64,000 nt of DNA from Moryella indoligenes (GCF_030812885.1 NZ_JAUSTO010000009.1:29810-93809), one strand, 5' to 3'; shown: positions 53,136-61,854, numbered from the stretch's first letter. Made by a program: numbers and translations. The notes: generated by a model not told the origin, from the letters alone.

Positions 53136-54404
53136 TCATTCTTCAGCCTGTTTCTCTGCGAATCTCCCGAAGAGCTCCGCCGGGACATATGCCTTTACAA
53201 GAATCCCATCCTCTGTGTACTCCTCGGAAACCAGCTCTCCGCGCTGTCGTATCTGCTGTATGAGCCCGGCATCTGCGTAAGAGAAGAGGCGCTCCAGATA
53301 CCTCCTCCTCTGCTTAAGACTCTCCCTGAGCAGCTGCTTCAGCTCCTGAAGCCCCTCACCGGTCCCCGCGGATACCCGTACCGTCGCCTCCGCATGGAAA
53401 TCTCTCAGAATTGCGCTCTCTCCGACAAGATCCATCTTATTAAATATGGTGATGATCTCCCGGTTTTCCATCGCATCGAGACTCTTCAGGGTCTCATAGA
53501 CCACTGCCATCTGTGTATCCGCCTCCGGATTTGAGGCATCGACCACATGGAGAATGATATCCGCATATTTTGCCTCCTCAAGGGTCGAGCGGAAGGCTTC
53601 CACGAGATGATGCGGGAGCTTGCGTATGAAGCCGACTGTGTCCGTGAGCAGTATTTCCTCTCCCCCGTCGAGCTTCAGCTTTCTCGTCGTGGGATCCAAA
53701 GTCGCAAAGAGCTGATCCTCCGCGAGTATCCCCGCATCCGTCAGCTTATTTAACAGCGTTGATTTCCCCGCGTTGGTATAGCCGACGATCGCCGCGACAA
53801 AGCTGCCTGCGCGCTCCCTCGCTTTTCTGGTCACATTCCTATGTCCCTCAATCTCACGCAGCCGCTCCTTTAAAAGCGTGATACGCTCATGAATCACGCG
53901 GCGATCCAGCTCCAGCTTCTGCTCTCCCGGTCCCCTCGTGCCGATCCCGCCCCCAAGGCGGGACAGGGAGGAGCGCAGCCCCTCGAGATGTGCCGCCGTG
54001 TACTTCAGCTGCGCGAGCTCCACCTGTATCTTTCCCTCCGCGGTCACTGCGTGCTTTGCAAAGATATCCAGTATGATCATGGTGCGATCCATCACCTTGA
54101 CCCCCAGCGCATCCTTCAGATTCTTCATCTGTGCCGGACTCAGCTCGTCATCCGCCGCAACGCCTGTGGCTTCCGTCTCCCAGATGAGCTGTTTCAGCTC
54201 CTCCGTCTTTCCCTTTCCAAAGTAGCCTGCATTGTCCGCTCTGTCCCGGTTCTGTATCATGGTGCCGACGCATTCCGCTCCCGCAGTATGAAGAAGCTCT
54301 CCCAGCTCCCTAAGAGACTCCTCGGTCCCGTCCTGCTCCGCACGACGCACGGCAATCACCAGAACCCGCTCTGCGGCCTCAGCCGTACTGACCAATTCCG
54401 CCAT
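53136..54404 (-). CDS. hflX: GTPase HflX
   Basis: A 422-residue ribosome-associated GTPase linked to stalled or heat-damaged ribosomes. It has an N-terminal HflX domain with NAGYFGKGK, GGGIGTRGPGEQKLELDRR, a G1 motif GYTNAGKST, G3 DTVGFI and G4 NKMD. The ATG at 54404 overlaps the upstream stop (TGATG) and has GGAG seven bases upstream. Confidence 0.95.
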   Translation of the reverse strand: MAELVSTAEAAERVLVIAVRRAEQDGTEESLRELGELLHTAGAECVGTMIQNRDRADNAGYFGKGKTEELKQLIWETEATGVAADDELSPAQMKNLKDALGVKVMDRTMIILDIFAKHAVTAEGKIQVELAQLKYTAAHLEGLRSSLSRLGGGIGTRGPGEQKLELDRRVIHERITLLKERLREIEGHRNVTRKARERAGSFVAAIVGYTNAGKSTLLNKLTDAGILAEDQLFATLDPTTRKLKLDGGEEILLTDTVGFIRKLPHHLVEAFRSTLEEAKYADIILHVVDASNPEADTQMAVVYETLKSLDAMENREIITIFNKMDLVGESAILRDFHAEATVRVSAGTGEGLQELKQLLRESLKQRRRYLERLFSYADAGLIQQIRQRGELVSEEYTEDGILVKAYVPAELFGRFAEKQAEE

Positions 54405-55297
54405 CACTCCACTCCTTCTGTGCTGACTCTCGATCTCAGAAATATGAGCTCGTGGGTCAGCGCCTCATCCTCACCGTACTCCGCCGCAATATCCTCAAAC
54501 CCCTTCAGCGCCCCGGCATAATCTCCCGCATACTCCGCGCACACCGCGACATTAAAAAGCAGCTCTCTGCGATTCTCCATAGCTTCCTCCCGCCGGTCAG
54601 CTTCCTTCACTTCCGGGAGCTGCTGCTCAAGGAGAGAGAGACCCTCCTGAAAATATGTCTCCGCACGCTCCGGGTCACCGGAGTCAAAAAACAGCTTTCC
54701 AATGCGCGCGCAGAGCTCCGGACTCTGTCCCCCGGAGACCTGTGCCTCATTATAATACGCAGCCGCCTCCTCTATGAGCCCGGGATCCCTGCTTTTCGCA
54801 AGCGCCTCTCCCAAAGTATAGAGCGCAGAGAGATGATACTCCGGCATTCCTTTTTTTTTGGAAGAGAGCAGCTCCGTTGCCTCCTGATACAGAAGTCCGG
54901 CCTCCTTAAGATCCCCTCCGGCCTTTACGATGCAGCTGCTCTTTAAATCCAGATACTCCGGGCGCCTTCCGTCCCGCTCCAGCAGCTCCTGATAGCAGTC
55001 TGACGCCTGTTCGTAATTCCCGCCGCGAAATTCCGCTTCTGCGAGATAACGAAGTATATCCAGCTCCGTACCCTCCTGCTTTGCTGTCCCGTAATAATCC
55101 ATCGCGTGATGAAAGGCCTCTGCCGCCGCGCTGTAATCTCCGCGCTCCATCGCCTCAAGCCCGCTCTCCCGGTACTGCCGTATTGTCCGCCCGCGCTCTC
55201 CGCAGCCGGACAGCAGCACGGAGAAAAACAACACAAGGCAGAGTCCTTGCTTCAGCACCCTGCCCCCCTCATGTTTCCACATTTTCTTCTCCGTCAT
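54404..55297 (-). CDS. TPR-repeat lipoprotein
   Basis: A 297-residue protein with a signal peptide ending in the lipobox LLSGC (Cys32). About five tetratricopeptide-like repeats follow, such as YRESGLEAMERGDYSAAAEAFHHAM, RYLAEAEFRGGNYEQASDCYQELLERD and FNVAVCAEYAGDYAGALKGFEDIAAEYG. It is a probable scaffold on the outer face of the membrane; partners are unknown. It is coupled to hflX. Confidence 0.8.
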   Translation of the reverse strand: MTEKKMWKHEGGRVLKQGLCLVLFFSVLLSGCGERGRTIRQYRESGLEAMERGDYSAAAEAFHHAMDYYGTAKQEGTELDILRYLAEAEFRGGNYEQASDCYQELLERDGRRPEYLDLKSSCIVKAGGDLKEAGLLYQEATELLSSKKKGMPEYHLSALYTLGEALAKSRDPGLIEEAAAYYNEAQVSGGQSPELCARIGKLFFDSGDPERAETYFQEGLSLLEQQLPEVKEADRREEAMENRRELLFNVAVCAEYAGDYAGALKGFEDIAAEYGEDEALTHELIFLRSRVSTEGVE

Positions 55298-55314
55298 AAA
55301 ACCGAACTCTCACC

Positions 55315-55755
55315 TCACTGCACACCGGTGCTTCCAAAGCCCCCGCGGTCCTTTCCCATCAGTTTTTCTACCGTCTCAAAGGATAATGCCGGCTGATGCT
55401 CCATGATACGGAACTGACAGATTCTGTCATTTGGCTGTATTTCTGTATCTCTCAGGGCATAGGCAGGGAAAAACCACTGATCACCATCTCCGCAATAGCT
55501 CTCATCGACGACGCCCATGGAATTCACCTGGATAATGCCGAAATTCTTAAAGGTGGAGCTTCTGGGTACGATATGTGCCTCGCAGCCTTCCGGGAGCTCC
55601 AGCGCAATCCCCAGCGGAATCAGGCGAAACTCTCCCTGCTTCATAATAATATGCTCGGATGCCCGAAGATCAATCCAGTCACTCTTTCCATCAATGTATC
55701 GCAGTTTTTCAATCGCATCCGTAAAATACTTAATCTTTATCTTCCGTGGCTCCAC
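55315..55755 (-). CDS. dut: dUTP diphosphatase
   Basis: About 146 residues; hydrolyses dUTP to dUMP. It shows the trimeric dUTPase motifs DLRASEHI, PRSSTFKNFGIIQVNSMGVVDESYCGDGDQW, NDRICQFRI and the C-terminal GFGSTG arm. The GTG at 55755 has GAGGAGG nine bases upstream and overlaps scpB by 26 bases; ATG codons further upstream lie before that site. Coupling of dut to scpB is unusual. Confidence 0.9.
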   Translation of the reverse strand: MEPRKIKIKYFTDAIEKLRYIDGKSDWIDLRASEHIIMKQGEFRLIPLGIALELPEGCEAHIVPRSSTFKNFGIIQVNSMGVVDESYCGDGDQWFFPAYALRDTEIQPNDRICQFRIMEHQPALSFETVEKLMGKDRGGFGSTGVQ

Positions 55756-56347
55756 TGCCTGCATCCTCCTCTGCATCAAAACGAAACTTCAGCTCCTTCT
55801 GAACCTCCTCCGCGATCTCCGCCTCCTGATCCGGCGTGACTTCCGGAAGATCTGTCTTTGAGTCCACGCCAAAGCGCCGCAAAAATTCCTCCGTCGTCGC
55901 AAACAGCGCAGGGCGTCCGGGCGCATCCAGTCTGCCTGCCTCGTATACCAGCCCGTATTCCACAAGACGGTTGACCGCATGATCCGAGGAGACCCCGCGG
56001 ATTTTTGATATTTCCGTCTTTGTCACGGGTTGGCGGTAAGCGATAATCGAGAGCGTCTCCAGCACCACCTGGCTTAACACCTGCTTCTTCGGCGCTTTTG
56101 CGACGCGTATCAGCGCATCATAGTACTCTCTGCGCGTCGCCATCTGCCAGCTGCCCTCAAGCTTCAGAATCTGTACTCCCCGCTCTTCCTCCTCGCAGCG
56201 ACGGCGCAGACGCTGTACGGCCTCCTCTGCCTCCTCCTGGGAACATTGAAGCGCAGCCGCAAGCTCACTGCTCTCCACAGACTTCCCCATCGTAAAGAGC
56301 ACTGCCTCCACGATAGCCTCCTGCTTCCGTGCTTCCTCTGTCGTCAT
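55730..56347 (-). CDS. scpB: Segregation and condensation protein B
   Basis: A 205-residue kleisin-partner protein with two winged helices: EAVLFTMGKSVESSELAAAL and VLETLSIIAYRQPVTKTEISKIRGVSSDHAVNRLVEYGLV. It works with ScpA and SMC in chromosome compaction. It follows scpA by 62 bases. Confidence 0.95.
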   Translation of the reverse strand: MTTEEARKQEAIVEAVLFTMGKSVESSELAAALQCSQEEAEEAVQRLRRRCEEEERGVQILKLEGSWQMATRREYYDALIRVAKAPKKQVLSQVVLETLSIIAYRQPVTKTEISKIRGVSSDHAVNRLVEYGLVYEAGRLDAPGRPALFATTEEFLRRFGVDSKTDLPEVTPDQEAEIAEEVQKELKFRFDAEEDAGSGATEDKD

Positions 56348-56409
56348 CTCCCGCGCGCCTCCCTCTTTTTCCTGCCCATTATATCGTGATGAGTTCTTCC
56401 TTGTCCAGC

Positions 56410-57207
56410 TTACAGCTCCTCCATCTCGTCGAGGTCCAGAGCCTCATCAAAGGCTCCTTCCTGCACCTCAATGGAGATCTCATCCCCGAAGCCATCCTGC
56501 ACTGCCCGGATTCTTCCGACCTTCATGAGCTCCAACACAGCAAGAAAGGTAACAACCACCTCTGTCTTTGTGCTCTCCCTCTTTAAAAGACAGCGAAAGG
56601 AAAATCGCCTGTGCTTTTTTGCATAGCGCATAAGACTTCCGACCCGCGTCTTCAGGCTGACTGGCTCCCGCCTGATCGTTCCAAACTGACTTCTCTCCGG
56701 ATCAATTCGCTTCTCTCTCTGCCGCATCACCTGTGCAAAGATCTGCTGGAGCTTCAAGAGCGTCACATCTTTGAAGAGCGCATCCAGATCTACGGGAGCG
56801 GTCCAGCAGGCGACTTCCTTCGGAATAGAAGGTGCACGGTACAACACCTGCGCTGCCTCAAACTCTCTGTCTGCAAGCTCTTCCGCCATCAGTCTGTACT
56901 TCTTGTGCGCGAGCAGGCGCTCCACCAGCTCGGTGCGTGGATCCAGCTCTTCGCCGGTTTCTTCATCCACCTCCCGCGGCAGGAGCATGCGCGCCTTGAT
57001 ATCAAGGAGAGTCGCCGCCATCAGAAGAAATTCGGACATGAGCTCCAGATTCTCCCTCTCAAGCTCCGCCATATACTCCATATACTGGTCTGTGATCTCC
57101 GCGATGGGAATGTCATAAATATTGATTTTATTTTTTTCTATGAGATGGAGCAAAAGATCCAGCGGACCCTCAAATTTCTCCAGCTTCAGTGAAATTTCCT
57201 CTGCCAT
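56410..57207 (-). CDS. scpA: Segregation and condensation protein A
   Basis: A 265-residue kleisin. It starts with LEKFEGPLDLLLHLIEKNKINIYDIPIAEITDQYMEYM and has AATLLDIKARMLLP and a C-terminal winged helix (VTFLAVLELMKVGRI). It overlaps the upstream phosphoesterase by 22 bases. Confidence 0.95.
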   Translation of the reverse strand: MAEEISLKLEKFEGPLDLLLHLIEKNKINIYDIPIAEITDQYMEYMAELERENLELMSEFLLMAATLLDIKARMLLPREVDEETGEELDPRTELVERLLAHKKYRLMAEELADREFEAAQVLYRAPSIPKEVACWTAPVDLDALFKDVTLLKLQQIFAQVMRQREKRIDPERSQFGTIRREPVSLKTRVGSLMRYAKKHRRFSFRCLLKRESTKTEVVVTFLAVLELMKVGRIRAVQDGFGDEISIEVQEGAFDEALDLDEMEEL

Positions 57208-58082
57208 TCTTTCTCCGCACCCTTTAAATGTACCGCAACGATCTGCGGCGGATTATTGATTCGCAGTCTAATGCTGTGAGTGCCAAGTCCCGGGCTCACA
57301 ATCATGCTGCTATGCCCCAGCCTGTGAAGTCCTGTGACGCGACGCTCAAACAGCTGAAACTGCGGGGTCATAAGACCAATCTGCCCAGGCAGCTGTATCG
57401 TCCCGCCATGAAAGTGACCTGCCAGAGTGAGATCCGCTCCCCAGGCCGCATAGGCCTCAAAAAACTGCGGGGAATGAGCCATAAGAATATGGTAACGCCC
57501 TTCTGACGCCACGCCCAGATGTGCGCTCAGATACTCCCCTCTCATCCGATCACAGTGAAAGCGCCTGTAATAATTTTCTGTGATAAAGAGACCTGAGATC
57601 TCGATATCCTCTCCGAAATGAACACTCTCATCCCGCAGGAAGCAGACGCCATAGCGGGAGAGCTCCGCGCGAAGCTCATCATAGAGAGCCCCGTAGCGCC
57701 CCCGGTCCCGGTTGAGCCTCGACTCGTGATTCCCCTCTGCATAGAAAAGAGGCCAGCGCTCCGCAAGCCGTCTTGCAAGTGAGAGCGTCAGCCCGATTTC
57801 CGCCGTTTTCTTGACGGTCATCATATCTCCGCCGATCAGTACTGCATCCGGCCGGAGATCCTCTATTTTTTGAATCAGTGCAGCATTGTCCGCTCCGAAG
57901 CAGGCATCATGCAGATCTGAGAGAAAGACAAAAACCCGCTCTCCTCCCCGAAGCTTATTGCTGTGCAGCGTGTACTCCGCCACGCGCAGCGAGCTCCGTT
58001 CCCATGCAGAGCGCTTCAAACATGCTGCCGTAAGTCCTGCGCCCGCAAGCACTCCGAGTGCCGCTGCTTCCTGTATACGCAT
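57186..58082 (-). CDS. YaeI-like membrane-associated metallophosphoesterase
   Basis: A 298-residue protein with one hydrophobic N-terminal segment (about 6-22) and a calcineurin-like domain: FLSDLHDACFG, IGGDMMTVKK, EGNHESR, MAHSPQ and AGHFHGGTIQLPG. Relatives include UDP-sugar and lipid phosphoesterases; the substrate is unknown. The ATG at 58082 follows the dacA stop by four bases. The longer open frame reaching 58127 only shadows dacA. Confidence 0.85.
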   Translation of the reverse strand: MRIQEAAALGVLAGAGLTAACLKRSAWERSSLRVAEYTLHSNKLRGGERVFVFLSDLHDACFGADNAALIQKIEDLRPDAVLIGGDMMTVKKTAEIGLTLSLARRLAERWPLFYAEGNHESRLNRDRGRYGALYDELRAELSRYGVCFLRDESVHFGEDIEISGLFITENYYRRFHCDRMRGEYLSAHLGVASEGRYHILMAHSPQFFEAYAAWGADLTLAGHFHGGTIQLPGQIGLMTPQFQLFERRVTGLHRLGHSSMIVSPGLGTHSIRLRINNPPQIVAVHLKGAEKEWQRKFH

Positions 58083-58086
58083 CCCT

Positions 58087-59481
58087 TTACTCCGTCCATA
58101 CGCCATCTGCGCCAACCCGGCTGCCATCCGGTGTCACGGTGTCCGTGAGCATCCTCCCGTCAGCCCCGAGATAATACCACTTGCCTCCATCCTGAAGCCA
58201 GCAGTCCTTCTTCATACCGCCAAAGCTGGGGCGAAGATAATACCAGGCACCGGCTGCGTCCTGATGCCATCCCGTTATCATAAGCCCGGACGCATCAAAC
58301 CAGTACTCGAACGCACCGATTACCAGCCGCTCGTCACACGCATAGACTCCGTTGGCCTTTCCGTAGCGCCAGCGCCCTTCCTTCTCGTGCCAGCCGGGAG
58401 TTACTGCTCCGGGACCACTGTCCTCTGTACCGGCCGCCTGCACCATGGCATTTCCAGTCCTCTCCTGTGCTTCAAAAACATCTCCCGCAGCAGACTCCGG
58501 TACAGAGGGAGCTGCCGCACTGCCCTGCGGCCCGATGCTCTCTCTCAATACAGCGGCTGCCGCGTTCTGTTCCGGAGAGCGCTCGCTGCTGTTCTGTGCA
58601 TCCGGAAGCGGCTGCTGCGCTCCCCGACAGAGTGCAAAGCCATAGTCCAGCATGGCCTTCGTGTCTTTATAATGCGTAGAACGGCTCTTCAAGACCACCG
58701 CGATCAGGCGGACTCCGTCCCTCTCCGCGCAGGTCACAAGTGTATTTCCCGCTGCGCTGGTATAACCAGTCTTTCCGCCCAGTATCCCGGGATAGTAGAG
58801 GGAGCTCCCCGGAGAGATCATCTTATGTCCCATAACAATGGTCGTTCCCTCCGGACGATTCGCGGTCGCCGGAATGTGATAGACGGTTGATCGCTCTATC
58901 TCTCTGAAATCCGCCCGCTCAAAGCAGGCCTTTGCGATCAGTGCCATGTCGTGTGCAGTCGTCAGATGCTTTGCGTCTGTCAGTCCGTTCGGATTCTGAA
59001 ACTGCGTCCCCGTACAGCCGAGCTCTGCCGCGCGCGCATTCATGCGCTGCGCAAAGGCGGGCACACTGCCTGAGACGTGCTCCGCGAGCCCATTTGCCAC
59101 TTCATTTGCAGACTTTAAGAGCAACCCGTAGAGCGCATCCTTTACGCTCAGCTTATCTCCGCTTTTCAGCGCGAGACTCACCGCTCCAGACTCCAGATGC
59201 GCAGTCGCACTCTCCGTAAAACAGACCGTCTCGTTCTGCGCGCTGTTCTCCAGAACAAGCAGTGCTGTCATCAGCTTGGTGATCGACGCGGGATAAAACT
59301 GCTGATTCGCATTCTTCTCAAAGATAAATTCACCGCTCGTCGCGTTGTAGAGTGCCGCCCCCTCCGCCGCGACATCTGGCTTTTCAAGCGCATGGACGCG
59401 GATGCCGAGGGCACAGGAAAAAATCCACACTGCCATCAGCACTGTGACGAGCACAAACCGCCTCTCTGCACGCTCTCTCAT
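58087..59481 (-). CDS. dacA: D-alanyl-D-alanine carboxypeptidase with cell-wall-binding repeats
   Basis: A 464-residue penicillin-binding protein. The signal sequence spans about 9-31. Catalytic motifs are SITK (Ser66-Lys69), SAN (124-126) and KTG (237-239). After an Ala/Pro/Ser-rich linker (about 300-360) the C-terminal 100 residues are choline-binding-type repeats (GWHEKEGRWRYG, EYWFDASGLMITGWH, GKWYYLGADGRML) in place of the usual amphipathic anchor, so it probably binds wall polymers. It trims pentapeptides. The dacA gene name is by similarity only. It precedes scpA in the run. Confidence 0.9.
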   Translation of the reverse strand: MRERAERRFVLVTVLMAVWIFSCALGIRVHALEKPDVAAEGAALYNATSGEFIFEKNANQQFYPASITKLMTALLVLENSAQNETVCFTESATAHLESGAVSLALKSGDKLSVKDALYGLLLKSANEVANGLAEHVSGSVPAFAQRMNARAAELGCTGTQFQNPNGLTDAKHLTTAHDMALIAKACFERADFREIERSTVYHIPATANRPEGTTIVMGHKMISPGSSLYYPGILGGKTGYTSAAGNTLVTCAERDGVRLIAVVLKSRSTHYKDTKAMLDYGFALCRGAQQPLPDAQNSSERSPEQNAAAAVLRESIGPQGSAAAPSVPESAAGDVFEAQERTGNAMVQAAGTEDSGPGAVTPGWHEKEGRWRYGKANGVYACDERLVIGAFEYWFDASGLMITGWHQDAAGAWYYLRPSFGGMKKDCWLQDGGKWYYLGADGRMLTDTVTPDGSRVGADGVWTE

Positions 59482-59508
59482 CTGATATGCCTCCGTACTC
59501 TGTGCCGC

Positions 59509-60159
59509 TTAATTGGCCGCTGTCTCTGTCTCTTCCTCGGATTCCTCGCTCTCCGGCTCCTCCTTCTCAAGCGGAGCCAGGATCACAGCGCGGGAATCCC
59601 TATGAATGCTGCCGTCGCTCTCCGGAAGTATTTCCATCTCATATCCGTCACAGAAGAAATGGTAGACCTCCTTGCCCTCCGCAAGTGCATAGCCGTCCAC
59701 CAGCCTGGAGCTCTGCTTCTCCGGCTTCTCTTCAAGACGCAGCGCCTCAAAGAACGCCTCACTGCTCTCCGGCTCCTCACTCAGCACGAAGAGCTCTCCA
59801 ACGCTCGCCTCCAGTGCCCAGCAGGAATCACTTCTCCCATAATTCACATCTTCATTCTCATTGTAGAGAAGCGCCTTTTTCTTTCCGCCGTCAAAGCTCA
59901 TCGCACGGATTACGCCGTCATCTCTGTCGCTCTCCGGCTCTCCCAGCAACTTGATCACCGCCTCTGCGTCATTGTTTACGGTGTTTGCATAATCATAGTT
60001 TAGTTCTGCCTGAAAGCCCTTGCTCTCCGCCTCAGTTTTGCTCTCCGCAGCCGCCCCGGACTCCTTCACCGTCTTTTGGCCGCACGCGGCAAATGCCGCC
60101 GCGCACACCGCTGCACAAAACACCACTGCTGCCTTCTTCATCCATATTGTATTTTTCAT
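59509..60159 (-). CDS. Lipoprotein of unknown function
   Basis: A 216-residue exported protein. The signal peptide is MKKAAVVFCAAVCAAAFAACG, with a likely lipid-bearing Cys26. The mature part has an acidic linker (to about 48), a compact domain (about 50-195, with ANTVNNDAEAVIKLLGEPESDRDDG) and a Glu/Ser-rich tail. I do not recognise the family. It is the first gene after the promoter at 60203-60231 and is 27 bases before dacA. Confidence 0.7.
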   Translation of the reverse strand: MKNTIWMKKAAVVFCAAVCAAAFAACGQKTVKESGAAAESKTEAESKGFQAELNYDYANTVNNDAEAVIKLLGEPESDRDDGVIRAMSFDGGKKKALLYNENEDVNYGRSDSCWALEASVGELFVLSEEPESSEAFFEALRLEEKPEKQSSRLVDGYALAEGKEVYHFFCDGYEMEILPESDGSIHRDSRAVILAPLEKEEPESEESEEETETAAN

Positions 60160-60202
60160 ATGATCCTCGCACCTCTTTCTTCTTCTGATACGCTGCTACT
60201 GT

Positions 60203-60231
60203 ATCATATTTTTGCGCAGAGATTATTACAA
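60203..60231 (-). promoter_or_regulatory. Promoter at the head of the 60-34 kb gene run
   Basis: On the minus strand TTGTAA (60226-60231), 17 bases, TATGAT (60203-60208). Upstream, GGAA-TTCC with six T residues (60239-60258) may end the alaX transcript. Confidence 0.55.
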
Positions 60232-60268
60232 AGCTTTTAAAAAACAGGAATACTTTCCCGCATCTCCC

Positions 60269-61444
60269 TCAGAGCTCATGAAAGAGTGTCCGTATCTCCT
60301 GCTCCGTAAGCGGAGCGCTCCCCTGCAGATAACTCTTCGTTCCTCCGCACTTAAACCCTTTCGTCCGAAGCAACTTTGCAAGCTCTGCGCAGTCCACTGC
60401 ACCGCTTCCAAGAACAAAGCTCCAGCCACTCGTGTCTGCTCCGGAAAATACGGCGACAACTCCCGCATACTGCTCTGCCCTCGCATTTACGATATTTCTC
60501 ATCGCCCCTAGATCTGCCTGCTCTGTAAAGAGCAGCGCGTGTCTGCTCTCCCCTGCTGCCGGCAATTCATTCGCCCTACACTCCAGCAGCTGTCTGCCAA
60601 GTCCCGCGCAGACCGCCTCTGTCTCGCCGAGCTTCTGCCTCAGATCCCGCACGGCCTCCGACACCTCTCCCCGCTTCACGGAGAGACAGCGAGAGATCGC
60701 CTCCACCGCCGTCTGCTTTTGGGCATAGTCCCGCAGCGCGCGGATACCGCAGGCGATATGTATGCGCACACCGCCCTTATAATTGATGCAGTCCACGATT
60801 TTTACAATGCCGATTTCCGCAGTCCGCTCCACATGCGGCGCACAGCAGGCACAGAGATCTACTCCCGGAATCTCCACAAGGCGTACATTCTCCGTGAGCT
60901 CCAGCTTGCTCCTGTAATCCAGCTTCTGAAGCTCCTCTGCATCCGGATAGTACACGCGGACCGGAAGATTCTGCCACAGCGCGGCGTTGACCTGCTCTTC
61001 CAGCTCCTGAAGCTCCGACTGCGTAATAAGCCCGCTGAAATCAAGCTGTGTCTCTGTCTCCCCCAGATGAAAACCCACGTTATCATAACCAAAGCGCGCG
61101 TGCACAAGCCCGGAGAGCATATGCTCTCCACTGTGCTGCTGCATAAACTCAAATCGCCGCGCCCAGTCAACCTGCCCTTCTATCTCCTCTCCCTCCGGAA
61201 GCGGTGCGGAGACAAAGTGGGTGATGATTCCATCCCGGATATGCACCTCCAGCACCTTTGCCCCGCCGAGAATCCCCCGGTCTGAATTCTGTCCGCCCTG
61301 CTCCGGAAAAAATGCGCTCCGGTCTAGAATCACCCTGTAACACTTCCGCTTCTCATCTTCAGTGCAGGAGAGCACCCGCGCCGTAAATTCCGTCTGATGC
61401 GCATCTCTGTAGTACAGCTCCTCCGTCCTCTGCATCTCTGCCAT
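60269..61444 (-). CDS. alaX: Alanyl-tRNA editing protein AlaX (long form with DHHA1)
   Basis: A 391-residue free-standing editing protein that removes wrongly attached amino acids (Ser, Gly) from tRNA-Ala. The Zn site is formed by HSGEHML and the CAPH part of DLCACCAPH; FPEQGGQNSDRG and GYDNVGFHLG are typical of the AlaRS editing domain. A coiled coil (about 250-290) leads to a DHHA1 domain ending FKCGGTKSYLQGSAP. Its ATG overlaps the stop of the 35-codon ORF upstream (TAATG). Confidence 0.9.
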   Translation of the reverse strand: MAEMQRTEELYYRDAHQTEFTARVLSCTEDEKRKCYRVILDRSAFFPEQGGQNSDRGILGGAKVLEVHIRDGIITHFVSAPLPEGEEIEGQVDWARRFEFMQQHSGEHMLSGLVHARFGYDNVGFHLGETETQLDFSGLITQSELQELEEQVNAALWQNLPVRVYYPDAEELQKLDYRSKLELTENVRLVEIPGVDLCACCAPHVERTAEIGIVKIVDCINYKGGVRIHIACGIRALRDYAQKQTAVEAISRCLSVKRGEVSEAVRDLRQKLGETEAVCAGLGRQLLECRANELPAAGESRHALLFTEQADLGAMRNIVNARAEQYAGVVAVFSGADTSGWSFVLGSGAVDCAELAKLLRTKGFKCGGTKSYLQGSAPLTEQEIRTLFHEL

Positions 61445-61551
61445 TACTTCTTCCCCTTTGCAGCGTTCTTCCTCTCCAACGCCTGAAGCTGCTGCTGCAG
61501 CTGCTTTGCCTTGCCTTCCCTGTTACTCTTCTTTTTTCCAAGCTTGCTCAT
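61444..61551 (-). CDS. 35-residue highly basic small protein coupled to alaX
   Basis: An ATG at 61551 with AGGAGG six bases upstream opens a 35-codon frame ending exactly on the alaX start (TAATG). The protein begins MSKLGKKKSNREGKAKQL, continues with a Gln-rich helix (QLQQQLQALERKN) and ends AAKGKK: about one third Lys/Arg, with no hydrophobic segment. It looks like an RNA-binding or ribosome-associated microprotein, or a leader peptide. The strong ribosome binding site and the precise coupling argue that it is real. Confidence 0.7.
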   Translation of the reverse strand: MSKLGKKKSNREGKAKQLQQQLQALERKNAAKGKK

Positions 61552-61578
61552 AATGACCTCCTAAAATCACATGAGGCT

Positions 61579-61584
61579 ATTATA
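61579..61584 (-). promoter_or_regulatory. -10 box of the small ORF/alaX operon
   Basis: On the minus strand a perfect TATAAT lies 28 bases before the small-ORF ATG. No clear -35 hexamer is visible at 16-18 bases. Confidence 0.5.
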
Positions 61585-61635
61585 GTACAGCCACCGCTGT
61601 GCTTCCACAGTAAACAGAGAATGCTCTGCATTCCA

Positions 61636-61696
61636 CAAAGTAAAAATCCCAGAATCCGCCTGCTTACTGAATAAACAGGCGGATTCCGGGATTTTC
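61636..61696 (-). terminator. Strong terminator downstream of the tmRNA/tRNA 3' end
   Basis: A stem of about 20 base pairs with one mismatch (arms 61643-61662 and 61676-61695, 13-base loop) is followed on the minus strand by TTTTT. It is placed to end an RNA gene read leftward. It may also act in the other direction. Confidence 0.85.
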
Positions 61697-61702
61697 AGGT
61701 AG

Positions 61703-61727
61703 TGGAGATAGTGGGATTCGAACCCAT
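61703..61727 (-). other. tmRNA (or tRNA) 3'-end fragment: element attachment site
   Basis: On the minus strand ATGGG-TTCGAAT-CCCAC-TATCTCC-A reads as a T-arm, the 3' acceptor strand and the discriminator base. TCTCCA is the conserved tmRNA 3' end, with G-U wobble identity, and B. subtilis ssrA ends very similarly. The sequence to the right does not continue into any RNA body, so only the 3' end is here. This is the usual mark of an element integrated into ssrA or a tRNA gene. The intact gene should be at the far right end of the element. Confidence 0.6.
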
Positions 61728-61759
61728 TAAAATGCACGTAAAATTAAGGATTGAAAGCA

Positions 61760-61781
61760 TTCGTGTGACTTTTCGTGTGAC
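61760..61781. repeat. Direct repeats beside the attachment site
   Basis: TTCGTGTGAC occurs twice (61760-61769 and 61772-61781), a period of 12 bases, about 35 bases inside the element end. Such short tandem repeats often bind the arm domain of a tyrosine integrase or its excision partner. Gap 61552-61930 otherwise holds the alaX promoter, the terminator, the attachment site, a CCCC/GGGG hairpin near 61800 and the element promoter; no gene is seen. Confidence 0.45.
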
Positions 61782-61854
61782 AGATATGTTTTTTAGCTCC
61801 CCCACCAGCGGGGCATTCCTCGGCACGCTTCATACTATATAAACGCCACAGGTA

